Below, piece after piece: positions 1-5,444 of a stretch of DNA of 7,804 nucleotides. Source of the DNA: Candidatus Anaerobutyricum stercoripullorum (GTDB lineage Bacteria; Bacillota; Clostridia; Lachnospirales; Lachnospiraceae); assembly GCA_019114885.1 (NCBI GenBank), contig DXEQ01000261.1, positions 1 through 7,804 of the forward strand, written 5' to 3'. How positions within the stretch are numbered: the stretch's first letter is position 1; every line of letters starts with the position of its first letter. A program made the translations under genes and the position numbers. The notes beneath the pieces are model-generated. The model did not search any database, had not been told where the DNA came from, and saw only the letters and a program-made list of their open reading frames with translations.

Positions 1-3
1 CAT
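1..3 (-). CDS. Start codon of the gene downstream of ffh, probably rpsP (30S ribosomal protein S16), cut by the window edge
   Basis: The first three bases are CAT, an ATG on the minus strand. Seven bases upstream of it (positions 11-17) is AGAGGTG, a good Shine-Dalgarno sequence, so a gene very probably starts here and runs out of the window. No protein sequence is visible. The identity comes only from gene order: in Firmicutes ylxM-ffh is usually followed by rpsP. The 137-base gap after ffh shows no clear terminator, which fits co-transcription. Confidence 0.45.
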
Positions 4-44
4 GTGATTTCACCTCTTTCATCTTAATTCTTCATCTATATGGA

Positions 45-61
45 ACCGGAAATCATCCGGT
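45..61 (-). other. Small hairpin in the gap between ffh and the next gene
   Basis: ACCGGA and TCCGGT form a perfect 6-bp stem around a 5-base loop, about 42 bases before the next start codon. No T-run follows, so it does not look like an intrinsic terminator. It could be an RNA processing or stability element within the ffh transcript, or chance. The rest of the 137-base gap holds no promoter that I can support. Confidence 0.25.
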
Positions 62-140
62 ATCCCGCATATTTTTCAGGAAATGTACTGTCTGTACCTT
101 TCCCATCTCCCGGCCATGCCTTTAAGCCGGAACACTTTTT

Positions 141-1496
141 TTAAAACGGAAGCTTCATGCCTCCCAGGTTAAAGCCGCCCCGTCTCCGGCCGCCCTTACC
201 CATCATGCTGTTCATCTGCTTCATCATCTTGCGGGACTGTTCAAACTGCTTGCACAGCTTGTTCACTTCCTGCAGACTGACGCCGGCGCCGTCTGCAATC
301 CGCTTCTTTCTGGATGGATTGAGCAGACTCGGGTTGGACCGTTCTTCCGGCGTCATGGAATAAATGATCGCCTCAATGCGGTCCATCGCGCTGTCATCTA
401 TATCAATATTCTTGATCTGACTGCCGACACCCGGAATCATGGCAAGCAGATCCGCGATGCCTCCCATATTCTTTACCTGCTGCATCTGTGCCAGGAAGTC
501 GTCAAAGCCGAACTCGGCCTTGCGAAGCTTCTTCTCCAGCTCTCTGGCGGACTCTTCGTCCACGGCGTTCTGTGCCTTCTCAATCAGGGTCAGCACATCG
601 CCCATACCTAAGATACGGCTGGTCATGCGGTCCGGGTAGAACTGCTGGAGATCTTCCAGCTTCTCGCCCATACCGATATATAAAATCGGCTTGCCGGTCA
701 CTGCGCGGATGGAGAGTGCGGCACCGCCTCTCGTATCGCCGTCCAGCTTCGTTAAGATCACCCCGTCAATGCCGACCTTATCCTCAAAGGTCTTCGCCAC
801 ATTGACCGCATCCTGTCCCGTCATGGCGTCCACCACCAGGACCGTCTGGGTCACATCCACATTCTCCTTGATATTCTGGAGTTCTTCCATCATGGACTCA
901 TCCACATGCAGGCGGCCTGCCGTATCAAGGATCACGATATTTCTGTTGTTCTCTCTGGCATACTCAATGGACGCCCGGGCGATATCCACCGGATTCTTCT
1001 TATCTCCCATGGAAAATACCGGCACACCCTGCTTCTCGCCGTTGATCTCCAGCTGCTTGATCGCCGCCGGACGATAAACGTCACAGGCAACCAGAAGCGG
1101 ATTCTTTCCCTTCTTCTTAAACTGCCCGGCAATCTTGGCCGCCGTCGTAGTCTTACCGGCTCCCTGCAGGCCCGCCATGAGATATACGGTGATCTCATTA
1201 CCCGGCAGGATCACGAGCTCTGTCATCTCAGAACCCATGAGCGCTTCCATCTCTTCTTTTACGATCTTGATGACCATCTGGCCCGGATTCAGTCCCGTAA
1301 GAACATCCTGACCGATGGCGCGATCTGTCACTGTCTTGATAAATGACTTAACCACACGGAAATTGACATCCGCCTCCAGCAGGGCACGCTTTACTTCCTT
1401 CATGGCCTCCTTCACGTCGGCCTCCGTCAGACGTCCCTTGCTCCTTAAGTTCTTAAAGACATTCTGCAATTTATCTGTAAGGCTCTCAAATGCCAT
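141..1496 (-). CDS. ffh: Signal recognition particle protein Ffh (SRP54 GTPase)
   Basis: Ffh binds the SRP RNA and the signal peptides of nascent chains, then delivers ribosomes to the receptor FtsY at the membrane, driven by paired GTP hydrolysis. The 451 residues have the normal family length and order. The helical N domain spans about 1-90. The G domain follows, with the P-loop GLQGAGKTT at 109-117, DVYRPAA at 139-145, DTAGR at 191-195 and TKLDGD at 249-254. The methionine-rich M domain begins near 300 and carries the RNA-binding SRKKRIADGAG around 395-405. It ends in a basic Gly/Arg/Met tail (MMGKGGRRRGG). The ATG start has AGGAGG (1502-1507) five bases upstream. It lies 84 bases after the ylxM stop with no terminator between, so the two genes are probably one operon. 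Identification is essentially certain. Confidence 0.98.
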   Translation of the reverse strand: MAFESLTDKLQNVFKNLRSKGRLTEADVKEAMKEVKRALLEADVNFRVVKSFIKTVTDRAIGQDVLTGLNPGQMVIKIVKEEMEALMGSEMTELVILPGNEITVYLMAGLQGAGKTTTAAKIAGQFKKKGKNPLLVACDVYRPAAIKQLEINGEKQGVPVFSMGDKKNPVDIARASIEYARENNRNIVILDTAGRLHVDESMMEELQNIKENVDVTQTVLVVDAMTGQDAVNVAKTFEDKVGIDGVILTKLDGDTRGGAALSIRAVTGKPILYIGMGEKLEDLQQFYPDRMTSRILGMGDVLTLIEKAQNAVDEESARELEKKLRKAEFGFDDFLAQMQQVKNMGGIADLLAMIPGVGSQIKNIDIDDSAMDRIEAIIYSMTPEERSNPSLLNPSRKKRIADGAGVSLQEVNKLCKQFEQSRKMMKQMNSMMGKGGRRRGGFNLGGMKLPF

Positions 1497-1580
1497 AACA
1501 GCCTCCTGTTCATACTGACCTGTTCGCTGTCACGCGCGGCTCCTCCTCTTCTGTCCGGAAGAATATCCGTGCGCCAGCTC

Positions 1581-1937
1581 CTAATACTGTTCCAGGATCT
1601 CGCTGGAAATCCTCTTGATGTCCTCAATGCGTCCGCTGATCTCCTCCCTGTCTCCACAGTCGGAAATCTCTTCCGCATACCGGTGAATCACACCGACCAT
1701 CTTCTTCACCGTCAGGAAATGTTCCACCAGATGCAGCCGCTCCTCGTAATCCACAAGAATCTTCTCGCATCGCCGGATCATGTCGTGCACACCCTGTCTG
1801 CTGATACCCCGCAACTGCGCGATCTCCGAGACCGACAGGTCGTTCTGGATATGCTCGCCGTACACTTCCTTCTGATTCTCTGTCAGCAGCTCGCCGTAAA
1901 AGTCAAACAGCAGAGCCTTCTTCGCGATTCCGTCCAA
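1581..1937 (-). CDS. ylxM: YlxM-family (UPF0122) helix-turn-helix protein, SRP-operon partner
   Basis: YlxM proteins are small helical DNA-binding-like proteins encoded just before ffh. They have been linked to SRP function, but the exact role is not settled. The family signature LLFDFYGELLTENQ is at residues 9-22. A sigma-70 region 4-like helix-turn-helix, with ISRQGVHDMIRRC at the recognition helix, spans about 34-57, and the C-terminal half is a charged coiled-coil-like helix. The start is uncertain. The Shine-Dalgarno GAGGTGAT runs directly into GTG (1944-1946) and ATG (1941-1943), too close for either to be a normal start. The TTG at 1935-1937 lies eight bases after GAGG and gives 118 residues (M-DGIAKKALL), in line with family N-termini. 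The alternatives add two or three residues. Expressed from the consensus promoter at 1980-2008. Confidence 0.93.
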   Translation of the reverse strand: MDGIAKKALLFDFYGELLTENQKEVYGEHIQNDLSVSEIAQLRGISRQGVHDMIRRCEKILVDYEERLHLVEHFLTVKKMVGVIHRYAEEISDCGDREEISGRIEDIKRISSEILEQY

Positions 1938-1951
1938 AATCATCACCTCAT

Positions 1952-1971
1952 GTAAAGTGGTTTCCCTTTAC
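1952..1971 (-). promoter_or_regulatory. 5'-terminal mRNA hairpin ahead of ylxM
   Basis: On the minus strand GTAAAG and CTTTAC pair, and an inner GG/CC pair with one bulged A closes an AAA triloop, giving about 8 bp. Counting from the -10 box, transcription should begin near 1972-1974, so this stem-loop would sit at the very 5' end of the ylxM-ffh mRNA, immediately before the Shine-Dalgarno. Such a position can protect an mRNA from 5'-end decay or tune initiation. That function is inferred; only the pairing is seen. Confidence 0.45.
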
Positions 1972-1979
1972 CGAAGATG

Positions 1980-2008
1980 ATTATAGGGGATAGGTTCGCA
2001 TTTGTCAA
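1980..2008 (-). promoter_or_regulatory. Perfect-consensus sigma-A promoter for ylxM-ffh
   Basis: On the minus strand TTGACA (2003-2008) and TATAAT (1980-1985) are separated by exactly 17 bases. This matches the housekeeping consensus at all twelve positions with the optimal spacer. It points at ylxM with a leader of about 36 bases to the TTG start, which suggests strong constitutive expression of the SRP operon. Confidence 0.9.
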
Positions 2009-2049
2009 GTATTTTTCCTTGCAAATTCGCGCAAAATCTGAAAGCGCGC

Positions 2050-2086
2050 AAAACAGGCGCCTGCTTCCTAAGAAGCAGACGCCTGT
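2050..2086 (-). terminator. Probable intrinsic terminator between rubrerythrin and ylxM
   Basis: ACAGGCG-C-CTGCTTC (2053-2067) pairs with GAAGCAG-A-CGCCTGT (2072-2086), giving two 7-bp stems with one mismatch between them and a 4-base loop. Read on the minus strand the hairpin is followed by TTTT (2053-2050), and on the plus strand by no T-run, so it should stop minus-strand transcripts. It lies about 190 bases after the rubrerythrin stop and 42 bases before the ylxM -35 box, so it can insulate the two units. The short T-run keeps confidence moderate. Confidence 0.65.
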
Positions 2087-2124
2087 CAGAAAGGGGAGGA
2101 TATAAGTTTTCCTGACGACTGTCA

Positions 2125-2146
2125 TATCCGATGTTCCCATCGGATA
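2125..2146. repeat. Perfect 9-bp inverted repeat with 4-base loop
   Basis: TATCCGATG, a TTCC loop, then CATCGGATA form a perfect palindromic stem. No T-run follows on either strand, so it is not a standard terminator. It could be an operator-like dyad, an RNA structure in the trailer of the rubrerythrin transcript, or a relic. No gene is assigned here. Confidence 0.4.
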
Positions 2147-2210
2147 GTATCATTATTGCCCATATCAGAAAAAATATACATCCCTGAATGATCCTGATCA
2201 GATTATATAT

Positions 2211-2255
2211 CCGGCGGTGTATCCTGCCGGCCGCCGCCGGCAAAATCACCGCCGG
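2211..2255. repeat. Nested GC-rich inverted repeats just after rubrerythrin
   Basis: An outer 9-bp stem (CCGGCGGTG at 2211-2219 with CACCGCCGG at 2247-2255) encloses an inner 6-bp stem (TGCCGG at 2225-2230 with CCGGCA at 2237-2242). The whole lies 24 bases beyond the rubrerythrin stop. On the minus strand it is followed by ATATATAATCT rather than a T-run. It is probably a 3'-end stabilising or pausing structure for the rubrerythrin mRNA, possibly a weak terminator. TGCCGGCGG also occurs as a direct repeat inside it on the minus strand. Confidence 0.5.
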
Positions 2256-2278
2256 CAGAGAATCAAATCCTCACCTGA

Positions 2279-2821
2279 TTAGTAGTTCTCCGGTTTAACC
2301 TGGAAGTAGGACTGTGGATGATCACATACAGGACATACTTCCGGAGCCTTCTTGCCGATGCAGATATGTCCGCAGTTAGCGCACTGCCAGATCACATCGT
2401 TATCTTTGGAGAATACGAGTTCTTTCTTTACATTGTCAAGAAGCTTTAAGTATCTTGCCTCATGCTCTTTCTCTACAGCTGCAACGCCTTCGAACTTGGC
2501 AGCGATATCATCGAAGCCTTCTTCTCTTGCCTCTTTTGCGAACTGTGCGTACATATCTGTCCACTCGTAGTTCTCACCGTCAGCTGCTGCCTGCAGGTTC
2601 TCGATAGTAGAACGGATTGCGCCGCCCTCTAATAATTTGAACCACATCTTTGCATGCTCTCTCTCGTTGGCAGCTGTCTCAGCAAAGATGTTGGCGATCT
2701 GTACATAACCGTCTTTTTTCGCCTTGCTGGAGAAATAGGTATACTTATTGGTAGCCTGAGACTCACCGGCAAATGCTGTCATTAAGTTCTGTTCTGTTTT
2801 TGTTCCTTTTAAATTTGGCAT
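2279..2821 (-). CDS. Rubrerythrin (diiron peroxidase with rubredoxin-like domain)
   Basis: Rubrerythrin reduces hydrogen peroxide at a non-haem diiron site, with electrons entering through a rubredoxin-type iron centre. It is a cytoplasmic oxidative-stress enzyme typical of anaerobes. The 180 residues carry both parts. The ferritin-like four-helix domain (about 1-135) has likely ligands E20 (FAGES), E53 and H56 (EREH), E83 and E86, and E117-x-x-H120. The C-terminal domain has C147-x2-C150 and C163-x2-C166 (WQCANCG and CPVC). No ligand is missing. The N-terminus is close to the classical Desulfovibrio enzyme. The ATG has AGAGAGG (2831-2837) nine bases upstream. The gene stands alone with its own promoter and flanking structures, so it is probably monocistronic. 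No oxidative-stress operator can be called with confidence. Confidence 0.97.
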   Translation of the reverse strand: MPNLKGTKTEQNLMTAFAGESQATNKYTYFSSKAKKDGYVQIANIFAETAANEREHAKMWFKLLEGGAIRSTIENLQAAADGENYEWTDMYAQFAKEAREEGFDDIAAKFEGVAAVEKEHEARYLKLLDNVKKELVFSKDNDVIWQCANCGHICIGKKAPEVCPVCDHPQSYFQVKPENY

Positions 2822-2925
2822 AATAGATAACCTCTCTTTCCTGCTATTGTAAAAGCATCGTCAGACAGACGAAATACCGTGGCATCCGCTCTGCCTGATA
2901 AAAATAGTAATAACTACTGATATCT

Positions 2926-2954
2926 ATATTATTCCATTCTGTGTGGCTTGTCAA
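2926..2954 (-). promoter_or_regulatory. Promoter for rubrerythrin
   Basis: On the minus strand a perfect TTGACA -35 box (2949-2954) is followed after 17 bases by TAATAT (2926-2931), a 4-of-6 match to the -10 consensus. The start site would be near 2919, leaving a leader of about 97 bases. Within the leader a short CGTC/GACG dyad is visible but no known riboswitch. The weak -10 may leave room for activation. Confidence 0.65.
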
Positions 2955-2996
2955 TAGCCCGGACAGATTATTTTCCTTTCACTGCGAAGGATCCAT

Positions 2997-3212
2997 CTAT
3001 TCCTCGTCCGACGGAGGCGTCTTCCTACCGTCTCCCCGCAGCAGCCGGTAGATGAACATATAGGCGTACAGAAGAATCGGCAGCAGCAGGGTGGCCATCA
3101 AAGACGCCATAAAATACCGGCTGCCGGTCACTGCACAGTACAGTGTGAGCATCACCAGCCCAATGAGAATGATCACCAGCAGCAGCGCGCCGGCCCTCTT
3201 AAATCGTTTCAT
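2997..3212 (-). CDS. Small two-helix membrane protein of unknown function, coupled to rarA
   Basis: I do not recognise a named family. The 71 residues hold a basic start (MKRFKR), two hydrophobic segments at about 8-28 and 33-56, a short SR-containing turn, and a charged tail (RGDGRKTPPSDEE). Basic flanks suggest both ends face the cytoplasm, a hairpin in the membrane. The start overlaps the end of rarA by 14 bases. AGGAGG (3222-3227), nine bases before the ATG, lies inside rarA codons, so translation is probably coupled. A good ribosome site, plausible membrane topology and tight overlap support a real gene. No terminator with a T-run is seen between its stop and the rubrerythrin promoter. 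Confidence 0.75.
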   Translation of the reverse strand: MKRFKRAGALLLVIILIGLVMLTLYCAVTGSRYFMASLMATLLLPILLYAYMFIYRLLRGDGRKTPPSDEE

Positions 3213-4551
3213 CCTGTTTTTCCTCCTGCTCTTCTCTGTTTCTCAAATGCTCCAGATGATTCCTGATCTGCTTCTCGTACCCGTTCTCCGTCGGGATATA
3301 GAACCGCTCCTCCCGTATGGCGTCCGGAAGGTACTGCTGTCTGACATAATTCTCCGGATAATCATGGGCATATTTATATCCGATGCCGTGGCCAAGGTCT
3401 CTGGCTCCGCCGTAGTGGGCGTCCCGAAGATGCGGCGGCACCTGCCCTGTATCTGCCCGCCTCACCATCTCCTGCGCCTTGTCAATGGCCATCACACAGG
3501 CGTTGCTCTTCGGCGCGCTGGCCACATAGGAAGCCGCCTGAGAGAGAATGATGCGTCCTTCCGGCAGACCCACCCGCTCCACGGCCAGAGAGGCGGCCAC
3601 CGCAACCTGCAGCGCCTGCGGGTCCGCGTTCCCCACGTCCTCAGAAGCGCAGATCATGATTCTTCTCGCAATAAACTTCGGGTCCTCCCCCGCATCGAGC
3701 ATCCGGGCCAGATAAAAGACCGCGGCGTCCGGATCTGTCCCCCGCATACTCTTGATGAAGGCGGAGATCACGTCATAATGGTTATCGCCGCTCTTGTCGT
3801 AGTGAACCGCCTTCCTCTGGATACACTCCTGCGCCACATCCAGGTCGATAAGAATCTTCCCGTCCGCATTCGGCTCCGTGGTGATCACGCCAAGCTCCAC
3901 CGCATTCAGGGCCGCTCTGGCGTCTCCTCCCGCCATCCGGGCGATAAAAGAAACGGCCTCCTCCGTGATGGCGGCGCCGTACGCGCCCATACCCCGCTCC
4001 TCGTCTGTCACAGCCTTCCGTATGAGTCCGGCGATCTCCTCCGCGCTCAGCGGCTCCAGATGAAAGATCTTGGACCGGGACAGCAGAGCGCCGTTCACCT
4101 CAAAATAAGGATTCTCGGTGGTCGCCCCGATCAGGATCACCGTCCCGTCCTCCACAAAGGGAAGAAGATAATCCTGCTGGGCCTTATTGAACCGGTGAAT
4201 CTCGTCGATAAAAAGAATCGTTCGCTTCCCATACATACCAAGCATATCTTTTGCCTGCGACACGGCCTGCTCCATATCCTTCTTGCCGGATGTGGTGGCG
4301 TTCATCTGCACAAACTGTGCGCTGGTCGTATTGGCAATGACTCTGGCAAGGGTCGTCTTGCCGGTTCCCGGAGGCCCGTAAAAGATCAGTGAACTGATCT
4401 TATCCGCCTTGATCGCCCGGTACAGCAGCCTGTCCTTCCCGATAATGTGGGACTGCCCCACCACCTCATCCAAAGTCCGAGGCCGCATGCGCACCGCCAG
4501 CGGAGACTCCTGTTTCTTGCGCTCCATCCGCATATAATCAAATAAATCCAT
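3199..4551 (-). CDS. rarA: Replication-associated recombination protein RarA (MgsA), AAA+ ATPase
   Basis: RarA is a tetrameric AAA+ ATPase related to clamp-loader and RuvB ATPases that acts at stalled replication forks and on single-stranded DNA ends. In the 450-residue form, Walker A GPPGTGKT is at 59-66, Walker B FIDEIH at 114-119, sensor 1 GATTENP at 142-148 and the GGDARAALN sensor 2 region at 208-216. The conserved C-terminal oligomerisation region (SMRGTDPDAAVFYLARML onward) follows from 268. The chosen start, MDLFDYMRMERK, is the usual RarA N-terminus and has GGAG (4559-4562) seven bases upstream. An ATG 24 codons earlier (4623) would add an acidic, tyrosine-rich tail, but I see no good ribosome site there and it abuts the tandem repeats. 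No promoter is visible in the gap before it, so it is probably transcribed with the upstream genes. Confidence 0.96.
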   Translation of the reverse strand: MDLFDYMRMERKKQESPLAVRMRPRTLDEVVGQSHIIGKDRLLYRAIKADKISSLIFYGPPGTGKTTLARVIANTTSAQFVQMNATTSGKKDMEQAVSQAKDMLGMYGKRTILFIDEIHRFNKAQQDYLLPFVEDGTVILIGATTENPYFEVNGALLSRSKIFHLEPLSAEEIAGLIRKAVTDEERGMGAYGAAITEEAVSFIARMAGGDARAALNAVELGVITTEPNADGKILIDLDVAQECIQRKAVHYDKSGDNHYDVISAFIKSMRGTDPDAAVFYLARMLDAGEDPKFIARRIMICASEDVGNADPQALQVAVAASLAVERVGLPEGRIILSQAASYVASAPKSNACVMAIDKAQEMVRRADTGQVPPHLRDAHYGGARDLGHGIGYKYAHDYPENYVRQQYLPDAIREERFYIPTENGYEKQIRNHLEHLRNREEQEEKQDETI

Positions 4552-4623
4552 CTGTCTTCTCCGTATTCCGTATCTTCTATAATAATCTTCCAGATAATCA
4601 TCTGCCAGATAGTAATCATCCAT

Positions 4624-4719
4624 CAGGCATCATCCGCCAGATAATAACACTCTGCCAGGCATCATCATCCGCCAGGTAATAACACTCTGCCAGGCATCAT
4701 CATCCGCCAGATACTCTGC
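4624..4719. repeat. Three-copy tandem repeat array (29, 35 and 32 bp) upstream of rarA
   Basis: Three adjacent units lie at 4691-4719, 4656-4690 and 4624-4655. On the plus strand each begins CAGGCATCATC and ends CTCTGC. They match over their shared length except for a CAT triplet gain or loss, a six-base deletion in the 29-bp copy, and one A/G change. An 18-base piece of the same motif recurs at 4597-4614, where it encodes YYLADD in the possible long form of rarA. The array fills half of the 190-base gap between the phosphatase and rarA. It looks like recent slippage or unequal recombination. No CRISPR-like spacers, terminal inverted repeats or promoter are present. Confidence 0.85.
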
Positions 4720-4741
4720 CGCCATCTGCGGGTCTTCTTCA

Positions 4742-5437
4742 TCATTCCCGCGCGCTCTGGTTCAGCTTCCGGATGATCGCGTATCCATCCTCCAGATCAA
4801 TCCGGCTGTAACAGCCCTGCTCAAAAACAAAATTCCAGTATCCCTCCGGCGGCAGACCGAGACTGACGGCCAGGAAATGTCCCAGCGTACCCTTGTGCGC
4901 CACCAGCAGCAGGGCACTCTCCCACCCGGCTGTCGCGGCGCGCTCCTTAAGGTCACCGAAAAAGAGCTCCACGCGCCTGCGCACATCAAGAAAGCTCTCT
5001 CCCTCCGGAATCCGGTAACCAAAATAATCCCGGTTCCATGCGTCCAATTGCTCCGGATATCTCTTCGTCAGTTCCCGATATGTAAGTCCTTCAAAAATGC
5101 CGAAATCCTGCTCACATAATCTCTCGTCACGGTATATCTTTATGGCTTCTGTAGTGCTATCTCTCCCCGCACCCTCCGCCATGGTCCCGCGGTCGGCAGG
5201 TTCCGTCTGTTCCGACGCCCCGGCAATTCCGCGGCCGGAGAGAATGATCTCTGCCGTCTCCGCCGCCCGCTTCAAGGGGCTTGTGACGACGGTGTCCAGC
5301 GGAATCTGTCCGAAAAAGTTCCGCAGTTCTTCCGCCTGCCTTCTGCCGCGCCCGGAAAGGCAGACATCCGTCCTGCCGTAATAACATCCTCTGGCATTGA
5401 GCGTCGTCTCACCGTGGCGCACCAGATAAATCTTCAT
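4742..5437 (-). CDS. Histidine phosphatase family protein (phosphoglycerate mutase-like)
   Basis: This is a branch 1 histidine phosphatase, likely cytoplasmic, which removes phosphate through a phosphohistidine intermediate. The substrate cannot be told from sequence; relatives include CobC and GpmB/PhoE-type enzymes. The 231 residues open with the catalytic R7-H8-G9 motif (LVRHGET). R57 (SPLKRAAET) and H181 (VAHKG) complete the phosphate pocket, and E109 in LCEQDFGIFEGLT is the likely acid. Residues about 68-98 are a polar Gly/Glu/Thr-rich insertion that makes the protein longer than the usual 190-210. The start is the ATG before KIYLVRHGE. Its ribosome site GAGG (5448-5451) lies at the end of the permease gene, whose stop is only seven bases upstream, so they are co-transcribed. 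A 26-residue upstream extension would overlap the permease and is rejected. Confidence 0.92.
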   Translation of the reverse strand: MKIYLVRHGETTLNARGCYYGRTDVCLSGRGRRQAEELRNFFGQIPLDTVVTSPLKRAAETAEIILSGRGIAGASEQTEPADRGTMAEGAGRDSTTEAIKIYRDERLCEQDFGIFEGLTYRELTKRYPEQLDAWNRDYFGYRIPEGESFLDVRRRVELFFGDLKERAATAGWESALLLVAHKGTLGHFLAVSLGLPPEGYWNFVFEQGCYSRIDLEDGYAIIRKLNQSARE

Positions 5438-5444
5438 CTGTGTC

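Noticed and set aside
1968..2249. Minus-strand frame of 93 codons starting GTG (MILPAAAGRIHRR...), with a hydrophobic stretch
   Set aside because: It runs through two of the inverted repeats, the terminator hairpin and the ylxM promoter, has no well-placed ribosome site, and its hydrophobic part is short. More likely chance.
2905..2931. PerR-like oxidative-stress operator near the rubrerythrin promoter
   Set aside because: The AT-rich stretch has only short imperfect symmetry (AGTA/TACT) and does not match the PerR box closely enough to call.
3091..4392. Plus-strand frame of 433 codons opposite rarA
   Set aside because: It is antisense to the conserved AAA+ gene, has Arg/His/Gly-rich composition and no family features.
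4586..4719. CRISPR array
   Set aside because: The copies are directly adjacent with no unique spacers, and no cas genes are present.
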